Source: Anthostomella pinea (taxonomy: Eukaryota > Ascomycota > Sordariomycetes > Xylariales > Xylariaceae). Taken from it: DNA of 64,000 nt. Shown piece after piece: positions 43,876 to 54,018 of this stretch (within the stretch, counting starts at the first letter, position 1; the number at the start of each line of letters is the position of its first letter). The stretch covers positions 2,046,001 through 2,110,000 of the forward strand of contig CAUWAG010000008.1 of NCBI GenBank assembly GCA_963556695.1, written 5' to 3'. Both the position numbers and the translations under genes were made by a program. Below the pieces are notes generated by a model that searched no databases, was not told the origin of the DNA, and saw only the letters and a program-made list of their open reading frames with translations.

Positions 43876-44017
43876 CTGGTTTGTGAGAAAAATTCTCTTA
43901 TGCCTTAGTAAAAATAGTCAGTTACTGAAAGAAGTGCCTGTTTTAGCACAGATATCGAGGTTGCGCCCTAACAGCGGGGCGCCAAGAAAAAAAAGGTGTT
44001 TTTGGCAAGTGTGTCCA

Positions 44018-44030
44018 AAGGATGCTGTGA
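44018..44030. repeat. Right 13-bp target-site duplication of LINE A
   Basis: AAGGATGCTGTGA, identical to 29804-29816. Confidence 0.9.
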
Positions 44031-44356
44031 GAAAGTTGGAGGCCGTGATTTAATAAGGGGGACTTGGCATATGCTAGCATCCCCTAGACTAGCCCTGTCA
44101 GCCAAGACCCGACGGAAAACTTCGTGTTTTGGACTCCTTTGAGATGACAGTTCCTCTCACTCTTTTGGCACCCGAACACGCAGATATCATTGTCGCTCAC
44201 TACTTGTCGCTCATTACTTTCGTAAATTTGGTTGCATCTGATCCGGCCGTCGCGACTCCTTCATACACTTTTCACCCTAGGAGTCAGTCATCTCCGCCGC
44301 AGCACACCGACGCGAGCGAGTAGCCCCAGGCCACCACCACCTTCATCGCCGCCACA
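44031..44356. other. Spacer between LINE A and the Cys-rich protein gene
   Basis: Presumed promoter and leader of the gene at 44357. It is unusually short upstream, since the transposon ends only 326 bp before the ATG. Confidence 0.5.
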
Positions 44357-45067
44357 ATGTCCGGAATCCTGGGAAGCTACAGCGACTCGACGTGCAACAC
44401 GCACAACGCCCTGCGCAACATCACCGAGTACGCCTGCGGCGTGACTTTCACTTACAAGGACACCGCCTTCCCGCCCGACATGCACTACGGCGTAGTATCG
44501 CTGCAAAAGTGCTGCGACGAGGTGAACGCGCCCGTCATGCGCATCCCCGGCAACACGGGCTGCGAGATGCAGTTCTGCCACGTGCCAGAAGCGACGACCT
44601 CGAGCACGTACACGGTAGAGTACGGCTACGCGACGGGCTCGGGGACCGCAGCGCGGACGCCCGAGCCCACCGTCACGTCGGATGTCAAGGTCGGCCCGCC
44701 GGGGAGATTGGAGAACTGCATGGCATTCGTTTACAAGGGCGACTTGCCGGATGATGTCGGGGACAAGATCGCGAGTGCGGGTAATTGGTGCGTGGTGAGG
44801 ATGTACGACGACGAGATAGATGAGGCGGATGTGAGCGCGGCTGTCACGGCGAGTCCGGCGCCGGCGAGCTGGACGACGGCTGCGGTGAATCAGTGGGAAA
44901 TGGCCTTGTCGTCGTGGAGTGCTACGAAGGACGGCGCGAGGGCTACTTCGACTTCGACGTCGACGAATGGTGGTGCGGGTCGCTATGCTGATAGGGGCAC
45001 CGAGTATGGTGTGCGGATATGGGCTGCTGTTGCTCTGATGACTGTTGGGCTCGTCATTGCTCTTTGA
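44357..45067 (+). CDS. Cys-rich protein with GPI-type C-terminus, unknown function
   Basis: A single exon of 236 residues. Cysteines are spread through the first two thirds (STCNTH, YACGVTF, KCCDE, TGCEMQFC, ENCMAF, NWCVV). A Ser/Thr-rich stretch (ATSTSTSTNGGAG) precedes a C-terminal hydrophobic tail (WAAVALMTVGLVIAL) with no charged residues after it, the form of a GPI-anchor signal or of a tail anchor. There is no N-terminal signal peptide at this ATG and an in-frame stop lies 36 nt upstream, so an upstream exon may exist or have been lost to the transposon. I recognise no family. Confidence 0.65.
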   Translation: MSGILGSYSDSTCNTHNALRNITEYACGVTFTYKDTAFPPDMHYGVVSLQKCCDEVNAPVMRIPGNTGCEMQFCHVPEATTSSTYTVEYGYATGSGTAARTPEPTVTSDVKVGPPGRLENCMAFVYKGDLPDDVGDKIASAGNWCVVRMYDDEIDEADVSAAVTASPAPASWTTAAVNQWEMALSSWSATKDGARATSTSTSTNGGAGRYADRGTEYGVRIWAAVALMTVGLVIAL

Positions 45068-45846
45068 CCTGGCGGCGGGACAACCACATGTTTATACTCC
45101 CAAATACCAGAATGACAACATCAATCGAATGACCAATGGCGGTCTCCTCGACTTCATTGAAGAGCCAAGCGGACAATCAACCGCGTCTTTCACCGAGATG
45201 CAACGCGAGGCGAGCGAATGCGTTCCCGTCGGCATCCCAGTCTTCGCCCCATGCCCTACGAGGTATTCCGAACATCATCTAGCGACAAAACAGGATTCTC
45301 GGCCCATTGAGACGTAAACCCACGGTATCAATGAGTCTCCCAACATTCGACAAAGGAGAGCAGAGATCGGCATAGATGGCCCATGGCTCACAGCAGATGC
45401 GGGGCAGTCAGTATGCCTTTACCATATGTCTCAAACAGGCAGCTAAGTTGTGTCTTATCTGGAACGTCACATTCAATCAGGAAGTGGTCTAGCTCAAGCT
45501 TCACTATACTGGGCCGGATTATCGGGGGCGAGATTGAAAGATGGCGCGGGGTACTTGCCATCTCGATTTGCCGTCACGGTCACAGCTCTAGGTAGTGACT
45601 GCACACATCAAACGTGGAATGATGATAGTCATGAGATTTGCGACTTCTCGGCATCGGTGACTTCCAGCTTTGAGTGGTATCGTCGGCGGGGACTTCGCCA
45701 GCCCTCGAACAAATATTCAGACGCTCCAGATTGCAAGGCCCAGGTCTACATCCTAGGCTTGTCGGAGCTTGCCATCTTACACTCGGATGACATAGTAGTT
45801 GCTTATAAGCATAGCCAGGAGCAGTACTTGGTATCTCGAAGCCAAG
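45068..45846. other. Intergenic, no gene seen
   Basis: Open frames at 45045-45317 and 45450-45959 are short and unlike known proteins. Presumed promoter of the hydrolase-like gene. Confidence 0.5.
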
Positions 45847-47658
45847 ATGAGGCTCATCACACTCATCAGCGGCCTCCTAACGCTCGTAGCCACGGTCACC
45901 GCCCAAGACGAGACAGGCGACCACCCCAACTGGCCACGCTGGTGTGGCAAAGTCTATGAATCAGGGTATCCTTCCTTCGAGCCGGGCGGACATACGACGG
46001 CGCCGCCGGACAATGGCTCGACGTATCTGTACGTGCAGTTCAAGCCGCGATACAGCATCTACCTCGATGGCGAGACGACGGCATCGTTCGTGGTAAATGC
46101 TGCGCTGTCCCCGTGGTACGGTGGTGCGTGGACAAACTCTACGACCGATGGCACGGCGACGCAGCCGTTCACCGACCTCGTGTTCTCGATCAATGTCGCA
46201 GGAAACAACACACCGCTGGTGAAAAGCAGCATCAGCATCAATGAGACGGGCATAGAGTTCGAATTCGACCTGTCCGCCTTCGAGCCCAGCTTGACACCCT
46301 ATGACGTGGTGCTCTCCGGCTCCTCAGTCTACGAAGACCACATCGACACCGCAGCAAGCTCATTCCTGTACCTGCCAGACAACCCCTCCGGCAGCGCGAC
46401 CAAGATCGACAACCTGAACGGCGGCCTACTCTTCAAGAACGCCGCAACAAACAACTCATTCGTGCCGCTGCTGCCGTACGGCTACTACGGCTGGTACAAC
46501 GGGTCGACCGTCCCCGCGGAGGCCGACGCCTTCGTGCACGAGTACACCAGCAACGGGGAGGGCCTGAATGCAATCATAGCGCTGGCCAACTATACGGACA
46601 CGAACCCGGTGTACGACAGCATGGACGAGTTTGGGCTGCACTACATGTTCGACTTGCGCAGCTCGTATAAGAATCTGACGGAGACGGAGACGCGGGTGAA
46701 TACTATCAAAGGGCGTTCTTCGCTGTTTGCGTACTGGACTGCTGACGAGTACGTATCTCACCCCATATCATCTCATCTTCACTCCGCCAGTAACTCCCTC
46801 ATATGAGATACATACATACATACGTAATTAGGATACTAACACCTCAAAAGACCCGACGGCCAACAAGTCCCCTTCAACACCACCCCAGCCGCCCAATCCC
46901 TAATCCACACCCTGGACCCCTACCACCCGGTCGCCATAACGCTCAACTGCCAAGACTTCTACTTCGGCGCCTACGCCGCGGGCGGCGACATCCTAATGGC
47001 CGACCCGTACCCAATCGGCACCTCCTACGCGCTCTCGAAATGGGGCACGACGTGCAACGCCACCCTCGGCGACTGCGGGTGCGATAACTGCGCTGGCACC
47101 GTGCAAGACGTGCCTTCGCGCTTGGACGATCTGGCGATGTATGAAAGCTGGTTGGGCCGCTGGCCGCTGCCGAGGTTCTTCAATCCGCAGGTTTTCCATG
47201 GCGAGGACTACTGGGCGCGGGACCCGACGCCGGGGGAGGCGCGCGTGATGAATGCGCTGGCGTTTAGTCGGGGTGCCACGGGGATCTTTGGGTGGACGTG
47301 GCCTAGTAGCGATGTGTTGTTCGCGACGCACTCCGAGATGGCGGCCGTGGTGACGGCGTCGCCGGTGAGGGAGTTCTTGCTTGGTGGGAAGGCAGAGCCG
47401 TTGACCGTGGAGGGGACGGAGCTTTTGGATGCGGCGTATTGGGTTCAGGGGGAGCGGATGATGGTTAGTGTGGTTAATGGAGGATATGTGGATGTGAATA
47501 GCACGCTGGCTGTTGAGCTGCCGGTGGCGGCGACGGGGTTCGAAGCGGTGCCGTTTGGGGGGCTGTCGTGGAGGTTGGTAAGTGGGCGGTTGACGGTTGA
47601 TCGCCTCCCTGCCATGTCGTCGAGTTTCATCATTCTGGGTCTTGAAGTTACTGGATAG
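45847..47658 (+). CDS. Secreted glycoside-hydrolase-like protein
   Basis: Two exons, 45847-46748 and 46851-47658, splice in phase to 569 residues. Residues 1 to about 19 (MRLITLISGLLTLVATVTA) are a signal peptide. An N-terminal beta-rich part with several NxS/T sites follows (to about residue 190). The second half looks like a TIM-barrel hydrolase: PYGYYGWYNGS, GLNAIIALANY, then FAYWTADEPDG, whose Asp-Glu-Pro segment resembles the end of the acid-base strand in clan-A enzymes, then DPYHPVAITLNCQDFYFGAY and IFGWTWPSSD. A C-terminal beta domain ends the protein. A role in extracellular polysaccharide breakdown is inferred. I cannot place it in a numbered family. Confidence 0.7.
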
Positions 47659-48119
47659 ACATTTTGCTCCTGATCACATATATACAGATGTGTATCTTCA
47701 ACTTGCTGACCATTTCCACCATGTGATTTTGGTTTGGGTTTCGCGATCTTTGACATCGCTAAGTATCTACAAGGGTGTATCGACACATGTCCCCTACTCC
47801 TACAACAAACCCCCTCGGCAAAACGACTGACACCCCAGCTCGTTGAAGCGAACTAGCTTATCCTAAGATCGACACTAGCATTCCACGTCTAACGGACTTA
47901 TACATACACAAGTTGGGACTGGGTATCTTCAGGAGGCTTTTTCGATCCAATGTGCTTCCGATCAAACGATGCTGAGAAAAGAGCTGACGTCTTGTGAAGA
48001 ATTTTGGGGATCTGAGGGCCCCCCAACCGGAATGTCTTTTCGCAGGAAGTAAATGGACCCTCATCCGTGTGAGGCCCTCGGAAAGGATTCGATATCACTC
48101 GCATCGAACCTACTTAAAT
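47659..48119. other. Intergenic between convergent genes
   Basis: Two 3' flanks meet. No gene recognised. Confidence 0.5.
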
Positions 48120-49505
48120 TTACGTACGAAGTAGACCCATAGCCTGCTCGACAATGTGGGGGTACTGGGCACGGGGAAGGGCATTATTCAGAGAGTGCAA
48201 CTTGCCCTTGAACGAGTCGTTGCCAACATAGGCCCCCCTCAACCACCTCTCCCCGGTCGACGTGTCGAACTGGCGACGTCCATGTAAAACTCGAAGATTG
48301 TCAAATATGGCGCATTCTCCCTCCTTCATCTTGTACTCGTAGACGTATTCTTCCTGTTCCAGCAAGCTCTTGAACTTCCGAGCTGCTTCCTTCCACGCTT
48401 TGTAGTGTTCAATTCCCTTAGGAGTCTTTTTCAAGGGCTGCCATGGCGTTTGGAAGGGTGGAGACCAATATGCAGCTCCAGAATATTCGTTGAGAATCGT
48501 GCGGTCGCGGTGATAATGATGCTCGCCTTTCTGGTAGTGGTACCCAACTCTCTGCTTAGCAAGAGGTCCGAGCATGTGTGGAAATCCTGATTTCAGTTGC
48601 GATCCAGCGCGGAGACCGTCACTGAATAGGGACTCACCCCCTTGACACGTGTTCTTGAGGCAGTGAAGAAGTTGAATGCGTGGTGGGTCACCCATATAGA
48701 GCAGGTCCTGATGAAGACCTAGGTACGAGCTGGTGTAAGCGACGTTCTCTGCATCAGGCTTGGACCAGACATCCCAAGATTTCCCATAGAAGGTATGCTG
48801 TAAGATGCCAATCTTGAAAGCGAGAAGCTCGACACAATGTTTAGACAAGGGTACATTGCGAAGAAAGATGGCGCCGTGAGATCGGAGAGTCGCCATGGCG
48901 GACAGGTAGTCGGCTTTCCCGTCCATAAACTCTGTATAACCGTAGAAGGGGTTAAGAGACTCGAGTACTTCACGATCCCATAGTCTTCGTTTTTGGGGGT
49001 CATTCTCCCTTTTGCTGAAGTATGCCTCGATCTCTTGGCGGGGATAGCGGGAGACATGAGTTCCATGGGTGTGGAAGTCGTTCTCCCAGGTGATCTCAAG
49101 CGAGCCGTCCTCGCAGCGGACAGCATTACTGACAGGCAGGTCACCTGGTACGTCAACTGTGGCAAAGCGCTTCTGGCCGGATGAAGGGTCAACACAAACA
49201 TCACACTGGCAGGCATCGCGGAGCCATGGGCGGTGGAGCAAGACGGGCTGCCTGAGCTCTGGATGACCCAGCGAGATCAGTTCAGATTCCGAGAGCAGCG
49301 ATTCTGAGCTGGACTCTACCGTCCATGAGCTCGGTGATTCGGTTTCTACCCAGAAGCCACGATGGATCGCCGTCTTTCGAACCGCCTTCGTAGTCCTTCG
49401 AACCCCCTCAGAGTATGACCGCGTAAGGAAGCGCCCTCTGGGAGACCTCCCGCAGCGTGGCCGAACAACTGCCAATGCCCGGCGGAGTGTTGCCGCAGTC
49501 GACAT
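48120..49505 (-). CDS. Gamma-butyrobetaine hydroxylase-like 2OG-Fe(II) dioxygenase
   Basis: A single exon of 461 residues. The Arg/Ser-rich N-terminus (LRRALAVVRPRCGRSPRGRFLTRSY) looks like a mitochondrial targeting peptide. An N-terminal zinc-binding domain follows (LRDACQCDVCVDP, Cys 99, 101 and 104, with His 150 as possible fourth ligand), as in gamma-butyrobetaine dioxygenase and trimethyllysine dioxygenase. The TauD/TfdA catalytic domain has the iron ligands H265-x-D267 (GLHQDLLYM) and H408 (RVLHGRRQF), with Arg 418-423 (GERWLRGAY) for 2-oxoglutarate. The reaction is Fe/2OG-dependent hydroxylation of a quaternary-amine acid in carnitine synthesis. Fungi carry several paralogues, so the exact substrate is not certain. 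Confidence 0.88.
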   Translation of the reverse strand: MSTAATLRRALAVVRPRCGRSPRGRFLTRSYSEGVRRTTKAVRKTAIHRGFWVETESPSSWTVESSSESLLSESELISLGHPELRQPVLLHRPWLRDACQCDVCVDPSSGQKRFATVDVPGDLPVSNAVRCEDGSLEITWENDFHTHGTHVSRYPRQEIEAYFSKRENDPQKRRLWDREVLESLNPFYGYTEFMDGKADYLSAMATLRSHGAIFLRNVPLSKHCVELLAFKIGILQHTFYGKSWDVWSKPDAENVAYTSSYLGLHQDLLYMGDPPRIQLLHCLKNTCQGGESLFSDGLRAGSQLKSGFPHMLGPLAKQRVGYHYQKGEHHYHRDRTILNEYSGAAYWSPPFQTPWQPLKKTPKGIEHYKAWKEAARKFKSLLEQEEYVYEYKMKEGECAIFDNLRVLHGRRQFDTSTGERWLRGAYVGNDSFKGKLHSLNNALPRAQYPHIVEQAMGLLRT

Positions 49506-49956
49506 GGCGCAACTGGTCAGGAATCACCTGACTTCAGACCATGGGATATCGAAGCAGTAGGAGCCGGGAGAATTTTGGAAGTCGCTCTTTATGTTGTATG
49601 TAAGTGGCAAGGAACATGAAAAGCAATTGCCATGTCGCTTCTTTGAAACAGGCGAGAGAGTGAACGAAGCCGTACAGATACGGATGTGAAGGCAGATCAA
49701 CTGACCAGGCCGTGAAACGGAATCGAGACAGCTGGAGGTGAAAACGAGGGGTCTGTGCTCAAGCTCTCGATGGGTATCTTATCTTATCAGCTCTTCAGGG
49801 TGGGGCCATCTTCGGCGGGACGCTGTGGTTCCATTGATTTTCCAGTCAAAAAAGTTTCGGTCACTTGGAGAAAAGCTGCAGCGGCACCAAGTCAGTAACA
49901 AGAGAGCAGTGAGGTTACCTACCTTACCAGACCAAACCACCCATATTGCAGTCACC
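49506..49956. promoter_or_regulatory. Shared promoter of divergent dioxygenase and RRP15 genes
   Basis: The two ATGs (49505 minus, 49957 plus) are 450 bp apart and face away from each other, so both promoters lie here. No specific operator recognised. Confidence 0.5.
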
Positions 49957-51020
49957 ATGGCCGGCCCGAACGTGAAGAAGCGCAGCCACCAGGACTTCCC
50001 CTCCAAGGGAAAACCGCACAGGCCGAGCAAGAAGCAGAGAAATTACAAGGTCGCCCAGTATCACAGCGACTCCGACTCCAATCCCGACTTTACCCCCGTC
50101 TACCTCGACTCCGACAACGAAGACCTCGACAATGCCGCCGTGGATGACATAGCGTCAGGTTCTGGTTCTGGATCAGACTCGCGCTTGGATTCAGATGCTA
50201 CAGAATCGCGGCCGACACCTGCTAGCAAAAAGCAAAAACCCCAGAACCCAAAAAAGGCTGAAAAAGGCGGTTCCGGTGGCGAGGACTCGGACGGACAAGA
50301 CTCGTCGGGAGGGGAGGACGATGATGAAGAGGATGAATCAGACTCAGGGGCCGAGGCCTCAACCACGAGATCCAAAAAGTCCAAGTCGAAGCGCAACGAC
50401 CCGGATGCTTTCGCCACGTCTATAAACAAGATTCTCTCGACGAAACTCTCGACCACACGCCGAGCAGACCCCGTACTTTCACGCAGTGCGGATGCGCACA
50501 AGGCGGCGAAGGAAGCGGTTGAGAGCGCGTTGGATTCAAAGGCGAGAAAACACCTGCGCGAACAGAAACGGCTGGCTTCCGAGAAGGGCAGAGTTCGGGA
50601 CGTGTTGGTAGGCGCCACGAATCCAAAGACAGGCGAGCCCGAGACTTCGACGGGAGAGATATTGCAGACGGAGAAGCGGCTGTAAGTCAAGATCCAGACA
50701 TTCGTTCATACTGTCAAAGTGATTCTGTCCCTGGCCACCATAATCCCAATGCCCCCCTTTTCCCCTAACCACCTTCAGCTGAAGCAGCACTGACACCCTA
50801 CTGTAGTCGGAAAGTGGCTCACAGAGGTGTCATCATGCTGTTCAGAGCCGTCAGGGAGGCGCAGGAGAGGGCCGCTGATGCCGACAAGGAGGCCAGGAAA
50901 GATGGCATCACTGGTGTAATGAGACGAGAGGAGAAGGTGAATGAGATGAGTCGCCAAGGTTTCCTCGATCTTATAGCTGGTGGAGGTGGGAAGTCGAAGA
51001 GAGGTGCATCAGAGGAGTAG
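49957..51020 (+). CDS. RRP15: Ribosomal RNA-processing protein Rrp15
   Basis: Two exons, 49957-50681 and 50807-51020, splice in phase to 312 residues. The N-terminal half is disordered and acidic with basic clusters (KKRSHQDFPSKGKPHRPSKKQR, DSDNEDLDNAAVDD, GGEDDDEEDESDSG). The C-terminal Rrp15p domain contains DAFATSINKILSTKL, ALDSKARKHLREQKRLASEKGRV, RKVAHRGVIMLFRAVREAQ and the ending SRQGFLDLIAGG. In yeast Rrp15 is a nucleolar factor of the pre-60S particle needed for 27S pre-rRNA processing. Length and domain order agree with fungal orthologues. The start at 49957 is preferred to an earlier in-frame ATG (49738) because homology begins there. Confidence 0.92.
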
Positions 51021-51286
51021 GAGCCGCAAGACGGTAGTCTGGTTGTTCGATGTTGGCATCAAGATACCACGTTTATGTTATGACCTCGTTAGGAGTTGGG
51101 TCTCGACCCTGGCTGCTTTTCCACCCACTCCTTGCCGTGGAGGGTCATATTATACAGATGGCTTACAGACAGCCATATTGCCAATTCAACTGCCACATGA
51201 CGCTCATTCTGCACCGCGGATCGGATCTATATACAAGCCATACGGCCTTGACATACAGCTGTCTTCCTGTCGTCCGTATATCGATA

Positions 51287-51924
51287 TTATTTACTGCCAA
51301 AGTCGCTCGCCTGCAGATTCCTTGTCATGGAAGGCAGCTTGACCCTCAATCCATCCAGCTCTTTCGTCATGACGACCTGGCATCCCAGCCGGCTCGTCTC
51401 GGTGAGCCCAAATGCCAGATCCAGCATGTCATTCTCGTCGTCTTCGGGTTCGGGCATCTTCTCGTAGTAGTCCTCGTCGGTCACGATGACGTGGCAGGTC
51501 GAGCAGGCGCAGGAGCCGCCACATGCGCCCTCCATCTCCAGGTCGTTGGCCTGTGCGATATCGAGCAGGTTGTCGCCTTTGGACACCGCAATCTTGTGTT
51601 CCTTGTCCTCCTTGTCGATAAAGGTCACGTAGAGCCTGTGAGGCGTCAGCGTCCGGTACTGTACTTGTGGACGTCGTTTCGGGGTCCTTACTCCTCTCCG
51701 GGCTTTGGTGGTGTGGTATGCCCATGGTGCCGTATGGGGGACGAGCTGAAGGGCCGCAATAGAGGTACGGCGCAACTTGGAGATAGTGACGTGGGTATGC
51801 GAGGGGCGCCCAATATTCGACCGGTTCGTATAGAGAGAATGGGGTTGCTAATTTGCTGTATGCTGGACGTTGAGGTGCTAGAGAAGGACCGCAGACCTCG
51901 GACGAGGCTTCGTGGGGCGGCCAT
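51287..51924 (-). CDS. YAH1: Mitochondrial adrenodoxin-type [2Fe-2S] ferredoxin
   Basis: Two exons, 51692-51924 and 51287-51635, splice in phase to 193 residues. A Ser/Arg-rich mitochondrial presequence (LVRGLRSFSSTSTSSIQQISN) leads to the ferredoxin fold: LYVTFIDKEDKEHKIAVSKGDNLLDIAQAND, then the cluster ligands in CGGSCACSTCHVIV (C-x5-C-x2-C) with the fourth Cys in RLGCQVV. The helix EDDENDMLDLAFGL is the acidic recognition region that docks ferredoxin reductase and partner enzymes. Yah1 supplies electrons for Fe-S cluster assembly and haem A synthesis in the mitochondrial matrix. Length is typical. An upstream in-frame ATG at 52032 exists but would precede a normal presequence. Confidence 0.92.
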
Positions 51925-52502
51925 TGCGTTTCTAAAAGGTGTCGACGAATGCGACTCGGCCGGTTGAGACGGAAGGCGTGGCGGAATGACAGAGACAACT
52001 ACTTGGTCGAGTAGAGAAAGGACGCGGTGCAAGTCAATGGGTGGGAATGGTCAAGATCAGATATTTCACCAGAGCAAGGCTGTCATCGTTGCATTGGTCT
52101 GTATGTTGCGCCAACAAGCACGGCGAGCGCCAGTCACTATGTTGTTATATGCACAACAAGTCGGATATGCAGATGCAGACGCAGACAGACGGACCTGGAC
52201 AGGCGATGCGATGCGATGCCGCTGCTCACCAAAAGAAAAATCGACGTTAGATAGCTCCGATAAGCTCGGCCGTTGCTTATCGGGGTACCGTTGTACTTCT
52301 TAACTCCGAGATGCCTCTATCGGCGCCATCCTGGAATCAAGCCGTCGACGAGATTGCACCGCATGATTTCCGTCATCCAAATATTCATGCGTACTAGCAC
52401 TGTACCCACCCTATGAAAGCTACCCTTCGACACGATCTATCAACGACGACATCATCAAACCATGCGCCTTCACTGTAGCCCATAGTGAAGTCGTCAGTCA
52501 GC
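51925..52502. promoter_or_regulatory. Shared upstream region of ferredoxin and UGO1-like genes
   Basis: Divergent starts at 51924 (minus) and 52503 (plus). Overlapping frames here (52027-52303) have no protein features. Confidence 0.5.
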
Positions 52503-54018
52503 ATGGCTTCAACAACAAGGGAACCGGTGAACCCACTGCGCCCCTACTACATACCGCCGACGATAGGAGATCAATCCGACTCGCTGCCGTCGCGGCCGAG
52601 CCCGTCTTCACATGCGAATGCGACATCGGGCAACTACGCGTCCAAGGCACGCGACATCTTCCCAGACCTAGACTACAATAACCATCTGGACGAAATCTCG
52701 CCATCGACAGTCCAGTCCGTCAAGCAAACCGTCGACGAGCTGCTATGGAAGTACACGTCGGTGCTGATGGCCCAGCCCTTCGAGGTGGCAAAGACCATCC
52801 TCCAAGTGAGGAGTCAGGATGATCTGGGGGCACTGGGTGCGGCGCCAGTAGAGGCCAAAAGGCCAGTCATTGCAAGGCCGAGGCGCTCCGTATACGACGA
52901 GGTACTGTCCAGAGCTGCCACTTAGCCTCCTTGATGCTCATGGTGCTAATGACGATGTTCAGTATCCCGATTCAGACTCCGAACCCGACGACTATTTTAC
53001 CTCCAACGCTCCCTATACACCCACGCCCTCGCATCGGACACAGCACAGACGAGGATCGTCGCCGATCGAATCACCCAAGGCCAACGCCAAGCCGACCTTG
53101 CTTCCACACCAGTTAGGCCTGCGCCGACCGGACTCAATATTCGACGTACTATCACAGCTGTGGTCGAAGGAGTGGGCATGGGGCGTGTGGAAGGGAACAA
53201 ACACCACGTTTCTCTATACAGTGCTGCAGTCTCTGCTAGAGAACTGGTCCCGCAGTCTGCTGAGCGCCCTGCTCAATGTTCCGGATTTAGGAGTCAAGGA
53301 CGATGTTGAAAGGCTGGTCGACATCGCCTCGCCCTACCCGTGGGCATCTTTATGTGTTGCGGCAGCTGCCGCAGTCGCAACAGGCCTCATTCTGGCTCCC
53401 CTCGACCTTGTGCGAACCCGCCTCATAGTCACCTCGACCGGACGCGCGCCGCGTCGTACACTCGCCACACTGCGAGCCTTGCCATCATGGCTCTGCCCAT
53501 CTATCCTTATTGGGCCTACAATACTCAACTCCCTCGTCCACCCCTTTCTCACACTATCGACGCCTCTCGTGCTTCGCTCGCAGTTCCTGATTGATCGCGA
53601 GTTATCCCCAACCACCTTCTCAATCGCAAAGTTCTGCACCTCGTGTGCCTCACTCTTCATCAAGCTGCCGTTAGAGACGGTGTTGCGGCGCGGACAGATG
53701 GCAGTGCTATTACAACCAAACTATGTCGAAGCTCTCGATCGTGCTGGAAATATGGACATAATCGTGCGACCAGGCCCCTACAATGGTGTCATAGGCACCA
53801 TGTATACAATTGTAGCCGAAGAAGGCTCCAGGGCCGTATCCGTGCCGGCTAAGAGTCCACAGCGGGGTAGAAAGGGCAATGCCACGGTCAGTGAGGTGGT
53901 ATATAAGAAGGGCCAGGGTCTGGGAGGACTCTGGAGAGGGTGGAAGGTCAGCTGGTGGGGTCTAGTAGGTTTGTGGACCGCTGGTATTGCTGGTGGTGGC
54001 GGTGAGGGAGAGTTCTGA
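52503..54018 (+). CDS. UGO1: Ugo1-like mitochondrial outer-membrane carrier protein
   Basis: Two exons, 52503-52901 and 52963-54018, splice in phase to 484 residues. A Pro/Ser-rich cytosolic N-terminus precedes a first carrier-like signature (SVLMAQPFEVAKTILQV, a PxxxxK/R form of the mitochondrial carrier motif). A disordered acidic insert follows (YPDSDSEPDD), then WAWGVWKGTNTTFLYTVLQ, CVAAAAAVATGLILAPLDLVRTRLI (second signature PLDLVRTR) and SLFIKLPLETVLRRGQM (third, PLETVLRR). GLWRGWKVSWWGLVGLW ends it. This degenerate, extended carrier architecture is that of Ugo1, which links the fusion GTPases Fzo1 and Mgm1 in mitochondrial fusion. The yeast protein is about 500 residues. Confidence 0.85.

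Larger units (their letters stand above)
29817..44017 (-). mobile_element. LINE A: non-LTR retrotransposon split by nested insertions
   Basis: The element is on the minus strand; its 5' end is at 44017 and its 3' end at 29817, with an (AATC)n tail on the minus strand. A perfect 13-bp duplication flanks it. Own sequence is about 6.0 kb: 39057-44017 (less a 210-bp solo LTR) and about 29817-31096. Domains in order are a Gag-like ORF1 with zinc knuckles, an apurinic-type endonuclease, reverse transcriptase and a C-terminal RNase H, the layout of Tad1/I-type fungal LINEs. Many stops and a YADN in place of YADD in the reverse transcriptase show it is dead. The length fits an intact insertion that later received LINE B and a solo LTR. 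Confidence 0.85.

Noticed and set aside
50100..50690. 196-codon minus-strand frame opposite RRP15
   Set aside because: Ser/Glu-rich mirror of the acidic RRP15 coding sequence.
51050..51967. 305-codon plus-strand frame opposite the ferredoxin gene
   Set aside because: Antisense to a spliced gene with unmistakable cluster ligands; no features of its own.
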